Source: Dehalococcoidia bacterium | Lineage (GTDB): Bacteria > Chloroflexota > Dehalococcoidia > GIF9 > UBA5629 | Length of the DNA stretch: 64,000 bases | Assembly: GCA_041653995.1 (NCBI GenBank) | Contig: JBAZEK010000001.1 | Coordinates: 372,001-436,000 of the forward strand | Direction: 5' to 3' | Shown here: positions 1 through 9,232 of the stretch, in pieces | Numbering within the stretch: the stretch's first letter is position 1 | Layout of the letters: each line of letters starts with the position of its first letter | Notes under the pieces: generated by a model | Told to the model about the DNA's origin: nothing | The model's input: only the letters and a program-made list of their open reading frames with translations | Database searches by the model: none | Made by a program: the position numbers and the translations under genes

Positions 1-1023
1 GCTGAGCAGCGCCGATTCCACCAGGAACTGAACCAGGATATCACGCCGTTTAGCCCCGATGGCTTTGCGTATACCGATCTCCCGCGTGCGCTCCGTTACC
101 GATACCAGCATGATGTTCATGATACCGATACCTCCCACGATGAGAGAGATGCTGGCCACACTGCCCAAAAATACCTGGAAGATGGCCATGGACTCGTTCA
201 TGCGTTTGAGAATCTCCTGCATATCGATAACGTTGAAATCGTTATCCTCTTCTTCTCTGATGTGGTGGCGCTGTCGCAGTATCTCGGTGATTTGATCCCT
301 GGCCGTATGGATGGCGTCCGTTTTAATAGCTTCAACTACGATGGTCTGGACGGGGTGTCCCAGGGGTCCGGCCTCAACGCCAAAATGGGATTGCATGGTG
401 CTGAGGGGGATCATGATGAAATTGTCGGCGCTGGTGCCCATGAAACCTCCGCGCGACTCGCATACTCCTATCACCTCGAATTTGCGGCCTCCGATGCGCA
501 GAGTTTCCCCCACCGGATCGGCCGTACTGAAAAGATCCTTGGCTGCCTGTGCGCCTAAAATGGCTACGCTGTTGCTTCTGCGGATATCGCTGTCGCTGAA
601 GAAGTTACCCCTGGCAATTTTATAGTTCAGTATCTTTTGTATATCCAGAGTGGATCCCATGATATTTATGGTCCTGATCTGGTTTCCGTAAACGGTCTTG
701 AGCATTTTGGAATACATGGGAGCAACGGCCGCGACTGCGGGAGCCTTGCTGCTGTTGGCTAAAGCCTCCGCATCCTCCTGTGTGAGCGTGCCCTCAGCCC
801 TCATACCGCCCATCGTTTGCCTGGTGGAGCCGGAAACGTAAATAGCATTGGCGCCCATGTTTTCAAAGACGGTTGCCATCTGCTGTTGCTGGCCGCGTCC
901 GAAGGAAACTAAAAAGACCACGGCGCCCACACCTATAACGATACCCAGTATAGTCAGGGAAGAGCGCATCTTGTTAGAGATGAGGGCCTGCCAGGAGGAC
1001 AGCAGGTATTCCAAAAAGCTCAA
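1..1023 (-). CDS. MacB-type ABC transporter permease (3' end cut by window edge)
   Basis: Inner-membrane permease of a MacB/FtsX-type exporter. 341 codons are visible, starting at a TTG that overlaps the ATPase stop as TTGA. An N-terminal membrane segment lies at about residues 18-40. A long extracytoplasmic MacB-type core follows. The first C-terminal membrane segment is at about 285-310, followed by the typical cytoplasmic stretch with EIGIRKAIGA. The last one or two membrane helices, roughly 60 residues, lie outside the window. The overlap with the ATPase and the adaptor gene upstream indicate one tripartite-style exporter. The substrate cannot be told from sequence. Confidence 0.9.
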   Translation of the reverse strand, partial: MSFLEYLLSSWQALISNKMRSSLTILGIVIGVGAVVFLVSFGRGQQQQMATVFENMGANAIYVSGSTRQTMGGMRAEGTLTQEDAEALANSSKAPAVAAVAPMYSKMLKTVYGNQIRTINIMGSTLDIQKILNYKIARGNFFSDSDIRRSNSVAILGAQAAKDLFSTADPVGETLRIGGRKFEVIGVCESRGGFMGTSADNFIMIPLSTMQSHFGVEAGPLGHPVQTIVVEAIKTDAIHTARDQITEILRQRHHIREEEDNDFNVIDMQEILKRMNESMAIFQVFLGSVASISLIVGGIGIMNIMLVSVTERTREIGIRKAIGAKRRDILVQFLVESALLS

Positions 1024-1694
1024 CGGACTTTCTCCTGGACGATGCTTCCATCGCGCAGGTAGATGGTGCGTCCGGTGTAGGAGGCTATGTCCTCTTCGTG
1101 AGTGACTATTACTATGGTTATTCCTTTCTTGTTAAGCTGCTGCAGAAATTCCATAATGCTGTGGCTGGTGCGCGTATCGAGGTTGCCAGTGGGTTCATCG
1201 GCCAGAATCAGGGGCGGATCATTAACCAGGGCGCGTGCTATGGCCACGCGCTGTTGTTCGCCTCCCGACATTTCGCTGGGCCTGTGGTGGGCGCGGTTGA
1301 CGATGCTGACCGCCTCCATAGCCGCCATGGCGCGCTTGTGCCTGTCGTGTGCCCCGCTATAAATAAGAGGCAGCTCCACATTCATGACGGCATTCAACCT
1401 GGGCAACAGGTTATATGACTGGAAAACGAATCCGATCTTTTTATTGCGCACCGCGGCCAGCTCATCATCGCTCATGCGGCTTACGTCAATGCCGTCCAGT
1501 TCGTACTTGCCCGCGTTGGGACGATCCAGGCAACCCAGTAAATTCATCATGGTTGATTTGCCGGACCCTGAAGGCCCCATGATCGAGACCATCTGGCCGG
1601 CCTCGATATCCATGCTGACGTAGTTTAGCGCATTGACCTGTACATCCCCTATTGTGTAGATCTTGACGATGTTCTCAAGATGGATCATGGACAT
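1020..1694 (-). CDS. MacB/LolD-type ABC transporter ATP-binding protein
   Basis: ATPase of the exporter, 224 residues, a usual length for the LolD/MacB family. It has the Walker A motif GPSGSGKST (residues 40-48), a Q-loop glutamine at about 92, the signature MSGGEQQRVAIARAL (142-156), Walker B LILADEP and the family's TGNLD D-loop (169-173), and a switch histidine in VTHEED. It would power the permease encoded directly downstream. The gene lies 29 bases after the adaptor stop, so adaptor, ATPase and permease form one transcription unit. Two in-frame ATGs (codons 1 and 3) are possible starts and neither has a strong ribosome binding site. Confidence 0.93.
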   Translation of the reverse strand: MSMIHLENIVKIYTIGDVQVNALNYVSMDIEAGQMVSIMGPSGSGKSTMMNLLGCLDRPNAGKYELDGIDVSRMSDDELAAVRNKKIGFVFQSYNLLPRLNAVMNVELPLIYSGAHDRHKRAMAAMEAVSIVNRAHHRPSEMSGGEQQRVAIARALVNDPPLILADEPTGNLDTRTSHSIMEFLQQLNKKGITIVIVTHEEDIASYTGRTIYLRDGSIVQEKVR

Positions 1695-1723
1695 GATGAC
1701 TCAATCCCATTTGAATAAGGTAT

Positions 1724-3346
1724 TTATTTGATCGCTTCGATAAGGACCTGTTCGCCTTCTTTCAGACCCGATATGATCTCGGTGTTTTTCTTGTTCTGCA
1801 CACCGGTCTTCACGGGACGTTTCTCCGTTTTAGCCGAGGAGGCGTCTATGACGATGTCCACCCAGTAGTCACCGGACAGGCCTTTTATAGCGCGATTTGG
1901 CACCTGCAGAACGTTTTCACGCATTCCCGTGATGATATCTGCTGTGGCCGTGAGGCCGCCCCGCAGCCCCGAAGTATCCTCGTCCTTGTCCATGTATATC
2001 TCGACGGGGAAGTTGACCACGCCCGACTGCAGCGTGCCGAAGGGCGATACAAAGCGCACGTGTCCTTTGAGATCCCGTCCGGGCAGGGCGTCAACCTTGA
2101 TAATTGCCGCCTGCCCTACCGATACCTTGGTGATGTCGATCTCATCGATAATGCCTTTCATTCTGATGGTTTTTGTGTCCACCAGATATACGGCCGGCTT
2201 GGAAGCATAGTCAAATTGAGAAAGCTGGTCATTGCTCTTGACGTCGACAGATACGACGGTGCCGTCGAAAGGTGCGATGATCTCTGTTTTAAGTAGGTCC
2301 TGCTTGGCCTGGTCAAGGTTGATCATGGCGGTCTCTATGGCTATATTGTAGTTTCGCAGTGTTTGAGGGTTGAGGCCGGCGCGGTATATCGTCTCACTCT
2401 CGTCGAGTATCATGTTGCTCATGCGCAGGTCGTGCTCTGCCATTCGCAGCATTTCGGCGGCCTTGACCCGGTCGAAATCATCCTGATAAAACAAATCCTG
2501 TAGCTGGTAGAGGGAATCAAGCACCTGACGTGAGATGGCCAGTGCGGTGGAAGTGTCGGGATAGGTGTAAGCACCCGGCAAGCGCGAGTTCTGTTTAACG
2601 ATACTATGAGCATCTTCCAACGTCGTGGACATGCCGTCCAGTGCCTGCAACACTGCAGCGTAGTCTCCTTCCTCCAGCAGCTTCTGGATACTATCAAGGC
2701 TGGCGATCTGGACATCCAGCACGGTCACGATCTTTTTCAGCTCGGGATAGGACTCTATAGGCTGATTGAGGTAATCATCATACTGCGTCTGGAAAGTGTC
2801 CAGCTTGGGATCGGCGTAAACAGACCTGGCGGCATCGAGGTCGTACCTGGCCAGTGATATATTTGAGGCGGCATCGGCGTATTTTTCCGCTGCCACGTAT
2901 TCCTCGGCTTTTGCAATCTCGCTCTGGGCCTGCTCGAAGCGCATCAGGGCGGTGGCCAACGTATAAAAAGTAGGATAATGCGGTCCGCAGCATCCTTGAA
3001 CGACGCTGTTAATGGCCTGCTCCAGGGCATACTGCCTCGCCTTGACGTTAAGTAAAAAACTGGTATTGTCAAGCCTGGCCAGCAGTGTTCCGGCCTTAAC
3101 CGGTTTGCCTTTCAGCTTATACTGCTCGGCGGGGATATCCTTGACAGTGCCGGGAGTGCCGAATTTAAGCTGTACCTGGTTGGGCATGTCGAGGTTGCCG
3201 TCGGAGGAAACCGAGAGTATCAGGTCGCCGCGTGTAACCGGGGCCATCTGGCTGGGCAGTATCTCTTTTTTCTGCTGAGCACAGGACGGTAGCACGAGGG
3301 CCAGTACAATGACCAGCGTGAGGGCCAGTATTATTTTTTTACTCAT
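1724..3346 (-). CDS. Efflux adaptor lipoprotein (MacA/HlyD-like membrane fusion protein)
   Basis: Adaptor subunit of the exporter encoded downstream. The N-terminus is a lipoprotein signal with lipobox LPSC and acylated Cys22, so the protein should sit on the outer face of the membrane. A split biotinyl/lipoyl-like domain flanks a long helical insert (about residues 105-345). After it come the second lipoyl half (FDGTVVSVDVKSND), a beta-barrel region, and a C-terminal membrane-proximal domain ending in GLKEGEQVLIEAIK. At 540 residues it is longer than classical MacA (about 370) because of the enlarged helical part. In a monoderm the adaptor would work without a TolC partner; that part is inference. 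Confidence 0.88.
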   Translation of the reverse strand: MSKKIILALTLVIVLALVLPSCAQQKKEILPSQMAPVTRGDLILSVSSDGNLDMPNQVQLKFGTPGTVKDIPAEQYKLKGKPVKAGTLLARLDNTSFLLNVKARQYALEQAINSVVQGCCGPHYPTFYTLATALMRFEQAQSEIAKAEEYVAAEKYADAASNISLARYDLDAARSVYADPKLDTFQTQYDDYLNQPIESYPELKKIVTVLDVQIASLDSIQKLLEEGDYAAVLQALDGMSTTLEDAHSIVKQNSRLPGAYTYPDTSTALAISRQVLDSLYQLQDLFYQDDFDRVKAAEMLRMAEHDLRMSNMILDESETIYRAGLNPQTLRNYNIAIETAMINLDQAKQDLLKTEIIAPFDGTVVSVDVKSNDQLSQFDYASKPAVYLVDTKTIRMKGIIDEIDITKVSVGQAAIIKVDALPGRDLKGHVRFVSPFGTLQSGVVNFPVEIYMDKDEDTSGLRGGLTATADIITGMRENVLQVPNRAIKGLSGDYWVDIVIDASSAKTEKRPVKTGVQNKKNTEIISGLKEGEQVLIEAIK

Positions 3347-3441
3347 AGCGGTTCTCCATCTTAACGTTTCTATCGCATTAGGGCGACAATCCCTTAAAGT
3401 TCGCGTAATTCTACATCAGGCAGTCCAGTCAAGTAAATCGT

Positions 3442-3834
3442 TCACTTAATAGCGTCGATAGTCTCAATCGTCCAGCGGTCGTTTACCCATACCCCGATGA
3501 TATCATTAACGGGCAGACCCCACGATTTAATCAGTTTAAGGCAGTCCCTGACCTGGAGGATATGTTCCTCTTTAGAAACAGGGTTGCCTGCGCAATCGTG
3601 ATGCGCAACGATCACAATGATCTTCGAGCCGTGAGCATTGACCGATATCTCAACGCGGGACTTGATTGATCTGACATGTTCGGGGCTGCCCTGAGACATT
3701 AGTTTTTCTGGGCCCGGCTCGGTAATCATATCCACGTAATCCAGGCTGTATTTTTTCTTCATCCAGTCCGTCACCGGCAGTTGAGTGCGTCCGTCCATAC
3801 AATTGATGGCTGTGCCGAATTTTCCCGTGTGCAT
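3442..3834 (-). CDS. Mini carbonic-anhydrase-like protein
   Basis: 130-residue protein carrying the two zinc-site signatures of beta carbonic anhydrases: C-x-D-x-R (C12, D14, R16 in CMDGR) and H-x-x-C (H78 to C81 in HHDCAG). It is shorter than a typical beta-class enzyme (180-220 residues) and I see no RNAGG motif; the equivalent region reads ITEPGP. The zinc site looks intact, so a small divergent carbonic anhydrase or a related zinc protein is likely, but catalysis is not assured. A GGAGG lies 12 bases before the ATG, a long spacing. It stands alone between the exporter and a small-membrane-protein cluster on the same strand. Confidence 0.65.
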   Translation of the reverse strand: MHTGKFGTAINCMDGRTQLPVTDWMKKKYSLDYVDMITEPGPEKLMSQGSPEHVRSIKSRVEISVNAHGSKIIVIVAHHDCAGNPVSKEEHILQVRDCLKLIKSWGLPVNDIIGVWVNDRWTIETIDAIK

Positions 3835-3864
3835 CGATGTGTATAACCTCCGGTAATGTCGTAA

Positions 3865-4059
3865 TTAAAGCTGTCCGCTGATTCCCAGATAGGCGAAGTA
3901 GATGGCGAATACGATGATGGTCACCAGTGCCACGGCAGCTGCGAAGATGACCACGCGAAAAACCTCGAATTTTTTCCCCAGAAAACCGCCCAGCGATAGT
4001 GTGAGGCAGGCCAAAAGCACAGCGGCGAAGATGTAAGTCACAGTCTTCGGATCGGGCAT
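3865..4059 (-). CDS. Small two-helix membrane protein (paralogue of 4487-4681)
   Basis: 64 residues and almost entirely membrane: helix 1 at about 8-28, a short GKKFEVFR-type loop, helix 2 at about 34-58. A clean AGGAGG lies 6 bases before the ATG. It is clearly paralogous to the 64-residue protein at 4487-4681: both start MP, share the pattern G-G/A-F-L/V-G-K-K in the loop, and have the same length. A zinc-ribbon membrane protein is encoded between the two. I do not recognise a family and offer no function. Confidence 0.72.
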   Translation of the reverse strand: MPDPKTVTYIFAAVLLACLTLSLGGFLGKKFEVFRVVIFAAAVALVTIIVFAIYFAYLGISGQL

Positions 4060-4072
4060 AACTACCTCCTGG

Positions 4073-4453
4073 CTATTTATTGATTAATCCATCTGCGATT
4101 AAAAGCAGGGCGATGAGGACAGCGCAGATTACGATGAGTATGATCCAGAACATCGGCCTCTGAGTAAAACCGGCGGTCCTGGGTTCCTCCCTGCGCGTTG
4201 GTGATAGCTCTTGAGAAGGTTGCGGCTCAAATGCTCTACGCGAAGTAGTGGGGTTGGCGGCCTCCACAACAGCGCGGGGTGATGCGCCCCAGTTAAAGAC
4301 TGTATGGCAGTTCGGGCAGGCAGGATAGCGGTTGTTCAGCGGGCTGCCGCAAACCGGGCAGTTATAGACGAAGGCCTGGCCGCATTCACTGCATTCGGGC
4401 TCACCCAGTGCATTGAGAGCGCCGCAGATAGGACACTGAAAACTTTGAATCAT
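4073..4453 (-). CDS. Zinc-ribbon protein with C-terminal membrane anchor
   Basis: About 126 residues from the ATG at 4453; an upstream in-frame TTG at 4483 would add ten residues but has no ribosome binding site. Four CxxC knuckles (C7/C10, C21/C24, C32/C35, C46/C49) make two tandem zinc ribbons. A low-complexity Pro/Glu/Arg linker follows, then one membrane helix near the C-terminus (about 98-120) with a very short tail. Proteins of this build are common in bacteria and mostly uncharacterised. Its place between two paralogous small membrane proteins suggests the three act together. Confidence 0.7.
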   Translation of the reverse strand: MIQSFQCPICGALNALGEPECSECGQAFVYNCPVCGSPLNNRYPACPNCHTVFNWGASPRAVVEAANPTTSRRAFEPQPSQELSPTRREEPRTAGFTQRPMFWIILIVICAVLIALLLIADGLINK

Positions 4454-4486
4454 GATTGCTCTATTTCCATGTATTCCGGGCAATAA

Positions 4487-4681
4487 TTATTGCGCAAGGG
4501 TAATGAAGTAATAGGCCGAGTACATGGCATAGCAGACCACCGCCACCAGGGCGATTACACCGGCAAAAGTGACCACTTTGCCCGTGTCGGTCTTCTTGCC
4601 CACAAAGGCGCCCAACGCCAGAAAGATGCAGAAGCCCAGAATGCTGAACAGTATAATGGCCAGCGACTGCGCATTAGGCAT
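4487..4681 (-). CDS. Small two-helix membrane protein (paralogue of 3865-4059)
   Basis: 64 residues with two membrane helices (about 8-28 and 36-60) joined by a short basic loop GKKTDTGK. AGGAGG precedes the ATG by 6 bases. It shares length, layout and loop motif with the protein at 3865-4059, so the pair probably arose by duplication around the zinc-ribbon gene. No known family recognised. Confidence 0.7.
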   Translation of the reverse strand: MPNAQSLAIILFSILGFCIFLALGAFVGKKTDTGKVVTFAGVIALVAVVCYAMYSAYYFITLAQ

Positions 4682-4719
4682 AAAATCCTCCTCTCAAGCG
4701 AATGATCGAGGTTACTATA

Positions 4720-5139
4720 TTATTCTCCCATGATCTGCAAAATAATTTCACGTGACCTGGGGCGTGTGTCGAAATCAATGATAATGATCTGTTGCCACGT
4801 GCCCAGCGTCAGCCGTTTATTGATAAACGGGATGGTTATGGAAGGGCCCAATAACGAGGCACGCACGTGCGAATGACCATTGCCGTCCCCCCAGGCCTTA
4901 TTATGCTCATAGTTGATCTCTTCGGGTATAATGCGTTGCCACATATCCTTCATATCGGCAACCAGGCCCGGCTCGAACTCCACGGTTGTAATCCCCGCCG
5001 TAGATCCCGGAATAAAGACCGTGACTACACCGCTGTTGATCCCCGAATTATTTACCTCACGTGCGATCTCCGACGTGACATTAATGGTCTCGCCCCGGCC
5101 GCCGGTGCTCACCTGTATCCTCTTGCAGCTGACAGTCAT
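4720..5139 (-). CDS. YjbQ / UPF0047 family protein
   Basis: Small single-domain protein (139 residues) of the YjbQ family, which is annotated as a secondary thiamine-phosphate synthase from complementation work; its real role is unsettled. It has the family core GRGETINVT, PGSTAGITTVE and GDGNGHSHVRASLLGPS with its conserved histidines. I chose the ATG at 5139 because it overlaps the pyrK stop as ATGA and has GGAGG 8 bases upstream. A longer in-frame reading reaching back to 5232 lies inside pyrK. The four-base overlap implies translational coupling to the pyrimidine operon, though a functional link is not obvious. Confidence 0.85.
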   Translation of the reverse strand: MTVSCKRIQVSTGGRGETINVTSEIAREVNNSGINSGVVTVFIPGSTAGITTVEFEPGLVADMKDMWQRIIPEEINYEHNKAWGDGNGHSHVRASLLGPSITIPFINKRLTLGTWQQIIIIDFDTRPRSREIILQIMGE

Positions 5140-5939
5140 ATAATAACCTCCTGCCATATTATATCCTTTATATCGAAAACCGGCCCTTCCCGGCAAACCC
5201 TTTTCATTCCGTGTGTTGTCCTGATGCTGCATCCGTAGCAGGCGCCGGCGCCGCAGCCCATGCGTACTTCCAGCGAAACCTGAACATGTTTGGCCCGGAG
5301 CTCTGGAATCGCGGCCATCTTACTCAGCATGACCTGCGGGCCGCAGGCAAAGATCTGGTCCGTCCCTTCCAGGTATTCCGGCAATATGTCAATCACAAGG
5401 CCTTTCTTACCCGCACTACCGTCATCGGTGGTGATCACGAGTGTAGCTCCTGATGGTATCATATTTTCAGGCAGTATACTTGCTGCATTGCGGGCTCCTA
5501 ATAGCAGTGTTACCTGCCTGCCCTGTGACAGCCCCTGCCCGATCAGGAATCCCAGCGGTGCAATGCCGATGCCCCCCGCTACTATCAGCAATTTTTTTGC
5601 ATTATGAGTTATCCGAAAACCGTTGCCGAGAGGGCCGATAACGTTCACGTTATCCCCTTTTGTTCGCTGTGACAACCAGTCAGTTCCTTTGCCTGACGAT
5701 GTGCCGTCTATTGGCTGGCTGACCCGGTACAGCAGTTGTATCCTGCTGTCGGCGCATATGCCGTGTATGCTCAGGGGACGGCGCAGAATGCAGTCATCCC
5801 CGCATTTAAGCATGAGGAACTGTCCTGGTTTTGTAGCGGCAGCTATTGGGGCAGCTTCGAGTTGCATCACGAAATAGGCTGCGCCGGGATAGCGCAGCAC
5901 CTCCGTGTTGGATATTACTTCGGCGTCAATCTGGTTCAT
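5136..5939 (-). CDS. pyrK: Dihydroorotate dehydrogenase electron-transfer subunit
   Basis: FAD- and [2Fe-2S]-containing subunit that passes electrons from dihydroorotate dehydrogenase (class 1B) to NAD+ in pyrimidine synthesis. At 267 residues it has the usual length. Visible motifs are the flavin-binding RRPLS (53-57), the nucleotide-binding AGGIGIAP (121-128), and the C-terminal cluster ligands C229, C234, C237 and C249. The catalytic partner pyrD, normally adjacent, is not in this window. The gene follows carB by 92 bases and is translationally coupled to the YjbQ gene. Confidence 0.93.
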   Translation of the reverse strand: MNQIDAEVISNTEVLRYPGAAYFVMQLEAAPIAAATKPGQFLMLKCGDDCILRRPLSIHGICADSRIQLLYRVSQPIDGTSSGKGTDWLSQRTKGDNVNVIGPLGNGFRITHNAKKLLIVAGGIGIAPLGFLIGQGLSQGRQVTLLLGARNAASILPENMIPSGATLVITTDDGSAGKKGLVIDILPEYLEGTDQIFACGPQVMLSKMAAIPELRAKHVQVSLEVRMGCGAGACYGCSIRTTHGMKRVCREGPVFDIKDIIWQEVII

Positions 5940-6031
5940 TATTTACTCAATAGTCGTCTTTATAAAGGCTGATTTCTATCTCCTTTAATTAATGACATGC
6001 CACTCAAATCGGCCCTGTTGAAAATAGTGCC

Positions 6032-9000
6032 TCATTTTATGTCTTTGTGATAGTCCTGCAGCGATTTAACATCAGGCCTGTGGTTCTGGTAAGCCTCTAT
6101 ACCGAGCACAGCAGCAGCGGCGGCGGCAAGGGTGGTGATATAAGTAACTTTATACTTGATGGCGGTCTTGCGGATATAAGAGTCGTCGTACTTACTGAGC
6201 TTGCCGCTGGGTGTATTGACCACGAGTTGTATCTCTCCGTTCATGATGCCGTCGATGATATTGGGTCGGCCTTCATGTTGCTTATTGATCACCTCGGAGT
6301 CAATCCCATAGCCGGCCAGGAAGTCGTGAGTGCCTCTCGTAGCTTTGATACGGAAGCCGAGATCCCTGAATTGCTTTGCCACATTGAGAGCTGTGGGCAT
6401 CTCCTTGCTGTTTAGGCTGAGGAGAACGGTGCCGCCGTCCGGCAGTCGCTGCCTGGCCGCCTCCTGTGCTTTGTAGAAGGCCATGCCGAATGAATCGGCC
6501 ATGCCCAGCACCTCGCCTGTGGATCTCATCTCGGGACCGAGCACGGGATCTACCTCAGGGAACATATTGAAGGGGAATACGGCTTCTTTAACGCCGTAAT
6601 GCGGTATTTTACGATGTGTCAGCCCCAGTGTCTCAAGCTTCTTACCCAGCATAATCTGTGTGGCGATGCGGGCCATGGAAATATTGCAGACTTTGGATAC
6701 CAGGGGGACGGTCCTGGATGCTCTGGGATTGGCCTCCAGTACGTAGACGGTATCCTGCGCGATAGCGTACTGCATATTCATGAGGCCGACCACGTTGAGC
6801 TCACGGGCTATGCGGGAGGTATAGTCGAGAATAATTTGCTTGTGCTTGTCCGCTATGCTTAACGGCGGGATGATGCAGGATGAATCGCCTGAGTGTATGC
6901 CGGCCAGCTCGATGTGCTCCATGATGGCCGGGACAAAGGTGTTGGTGCCATCGGAAATGGCATCGGCCTCGGCTTCGATGGCGTGCTCCAGAAATTTGTC
7001 GATCAGTATGGGACGGTCGGGAGTTACACCGACGGCTGCGCTGACGTATTCGCGCAACATCTCTTCGTCGTGTACCACCTGCATACCGCGACCTCCCAGC
7101 ACGTAGGACGGGCGTACCATGAGGGGATATCCGATGCGGCCTGCGACCTTGAGGGCCTCTTCTATGTCAATGGCCATACCCGACTCCGGCATAGGTATTT
7201 TCATCTTGATCATCATCTCTCTGAACCTGCCGCGGTCCTCGGCCAGATCGATTACCTCAGGAGTGGTGCCGAGTATATTCACACCGCACTGGCTAAGTTC
7301 CCCTGCTATATTGAGCGGCGTCTGGCCGCCGAATTGCACGATCACGCCTTCCGGCTTCTCTTTCTCGTAGATACTGAGCACGTCCTCAACGGTCAGTGGT
7401 TCGAAGTACAGTTTATCGGAGGTATCGTAATCGGTGGACACGGTCTCGGGATTGCAGTTGACCATGATGGTCTCATATCCCTCATCCTTCAGTGCAAAGG
7501 CGGCGTGCACGCAGCAGTAATCGAATTCTATACCCTGCCCGATGCGGTTGGGCCCCCCGCCCAGCACCATAACTTTTTTACGTCTGCTGCTCTGCGTCTT
7601 ATCCGGGGCGTTATAAGTGGAGAAGTAATAGGCCGCGTTCTCCACTCCGCTTACAGGGACAGGTTCCCAGGCTTCCTTCATGCCGAGCGCCAGCCTCTGT
7701 TCGCGTATCGTTTTCTCGGGGACCATCAGAAGCTGGGCGAGGTATTTATCAGCGAATCCATCCTTCTTTGCCCGCCTTAGCAGGTCGTCCGGCGGCAACT
7801 TGCCTTTGAATTTCAATAGCTCTTCTTCAAGTTCGACCAGTTCTTTCATCTGCTGGATAAACCATTCCTTAATGTAGGTCAATTCATATAGGGCGCGAAC
7901 ACCGGCTCCTTTGCGCAGGGCTTCGTACATTATGAACTGGCGCTCGCTGGAGGGCTCCTTCAGCATGGCCGTCAGCTCAGACAGCGTTCTATCATTAAAA
8001 TCTTTGGCAAATCCCAGACCGTGCCTCCCGGATTCGAGCGACCTGATGGATTTTTGCAGGGCCTCCTTGTAGTTTTTACCGATGCTCATAACCTCGCCCA
8101 CGGCGCGCATCTGGGTACCCAGCTTGTCCTCGGCATCCTTGAATTTTTCGAAAGCCCAGCGGGCGAACTTGACCACAACGTATTCGCCTGAAGGCGTGTA
8201 TTTCTCCAGGGTGCCGTCGCGCCAGTAGGGAATCTCGTCCATGGTCAGCCCGGCCGCCAGCCTGGCGGATATAAGCGCGATGGGAAAGCCCGTGGCTTTG
8301 GAAGCCAGCGCTGAAGAGCGCGAGGTGCGGGGATTGATCTCAATTACAACCACACGCCCGGTTTTGGGATCATGGGCGAACTGGATGTTTGTGCCGCCGA
8401 TGACGCGTATGGCCTCGACGATTTTATAGGAATAATCCTGCAGTCTTTTCTGCAGCTTGGGATCTATGGTCAGCATGGGCGCCACGCAGTATGAGTCACC
8501 CGTATGCACGCCCATGGCATCTACATTTTCGATAAAGCAAACGGTGATCATCTGGTTTTTTGAATCGCGCACCACCTCGAGCTCGAGTTCTTCCCAGCCC
8601 AGCACCGATTCTTCGATGAGCACCTGTCCGATTAAACTGGCCGCTATGCCGCGGCCGGCAACGGTGCGCAGTTCCTCCACGTTGTAGACCAGTCCGCCTC
8701 CTGTGCCGCCCATGGTATATGCCGGCCTCACCACCACGGGATATCCCAGCTCGGAAGCCACCCTCTCGGCTTCCTCGATGGAATAAACCGCCTCGCTCTC
8801 AGGCATATCGATGCCCAGCCGGTTCATAGTATCCTTGAAGGCTATGCGGTCCTCGCCACTGCGTATAGCGTCGACGTCAACACCTATCACCTCGACCCCG
8901 TATTTTTTAAGTATTCCCTCTTTGGCCAGCTCGGCACTGAGGTTGAGTCCTGACTGACCGCCCAGGTTGGGTAAAAGGGCGTCCGGCCTCTCTTTTTCGA

Positions 9001-9232
9001 TGATCTTCTCCATCATGGCCACAGTCAGAGGTTCGATATATGTTATGTGGGCCATGCCCGGATCGGTCATGATGGTGGCCGGGTTTGAGTTGACCAGTAC
9101 GATCTCGTAACCCAAACCTTTGAGGGCTTTACAGGCTTGAGTGCCGGAGTAATCGAATTCGCAGGCCTGGCCTATGATGATGGGGCCCGATCCGATGATC
9201 ATTATTTTCTTTATATCGTTTCTTCGCGGCAA
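6032..9232 (-). CDS. carB: Carbamoyl-phosphate synthase large subunit
   Basis: Makes carbamoyl phosphate from ammonia (delivered by CarA), bicarbonate and two ATP, for pyrimidine and arginine synthesis. The 1066 residues match the family length. Two homologous ATP-grasp halves are present, beginning at about residue 9 (IMIIGSGPIIIGQACEFDYSG) and about 555 (VMVLGGGPNRIGQGIEFDYC), followed by a C-terminal allosteric MGS-like domain at about 930-1060. The start is TTG at 9232, with GGGAGG 7 bases upstream. It lies 112 bases after pyrC. The small subunit carA, often next to carB, is not found here, so it must be encoded elsewhere. Confidence 0.97.
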   Translation of the reverse strand: MPRRNDIKKIMIIGSGPIIIGQACEFDYSGTQACKALKGLGYEIVLVNSNPATIMTDPGMAHITYIEPLTVAMMEKIIEKERPDALLPNLGGQSGLNLSAELAKEGILKKYGVEVIGVDVDAIRSGEDRIAFKDTMNRLGIDMPESEAVYSIEEAERVASELGYPVVVRPAYTMGGTGGGLVYNVEELRTVAGRGIAASLIGQVLIEESVLGWEELELEVVRDSKNQMITVCFIENVDAMGVHTGDSYCVAPMLTIDPKLQKRLQDYSYKIVEAIRVIGGTNIQFAHDPKTGRVVVIEINPRTSRSSALASKATGFPIALISARLAAGLTMDEIPYWRDGTLEKYTPSGEYVVVKFARWAFEKFKDAEDKLGTQMRAVGEVMSIGKNYKEALQKSIRSLESGRHGLGFAKDFNDRTLSELTAMLKEPSSERQFIMYEALRKGAGVRALYELTYIKEWFIQQMKELVELEEELLKFKGKLPPDDLLRRAKKDGFADKYLAQLLMVPEKTIREQRLALGMKEAWEPVPVSGVENAAYYFSTYNAPDKTQSSRRKKVMVLGGGPNRIGQGIEFDYCCVHAAFALKDEGYETIMVNCNPETVSTDYDTSDKLYFEPLTVEDVLSIYEKEKPEGVIVQFGGQTPLNIAGELSQCGVNILGTTPEVIDLAEDRGRFREMMIKMKIPMPESGMAIDIEEALKVAGRIGYPLMVRPSYVLGGRGMQVVHDEEMLREYVSAAVGVTPDRPILIDKFLEHAIEAEADAISDGTNTFVPAIMEHIELAGIHSGDSSCIIPPLSIADKHKQIILDYTSRIARELNVVGLMNMQYAIAQDTVYVLEANPRASRTVPLVSKVCNISMARIATQIMLGKKLETLGLTHRKIPHYGVKEAVFPFNMFPEVDPVLGPEMRSTGEVLGMADSFGMAFYKAQEAARQRLPDGGTVLLSLNSKEMPTALNVAKQFRDLGFRIKATRGTHDFLAGYGIDSEVINKQHEGRPNIIDGIMNGEIQLVVNTPSGKLSKYDDSYIRKTAIKYKVTYITTLAAAAAAVLGIEAYQNHRPDVKSLQDYHKDIK

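Noticed and set aside
5140..5232. N-terminal extension of the YjbQ protein by 31 residues
   Set aside because: Lies inside pyrK, lacks similarity to the family, and the ATG at 5139 has the ATGA overlap and a strong ribosome binding site.
6893..7780. 295-codon open frame on the plus strand opposite carB
   Set aside because: Antisense shadow of a conserved gene in GC-rich sequence; no ribosome binding site and no recognisable domain.
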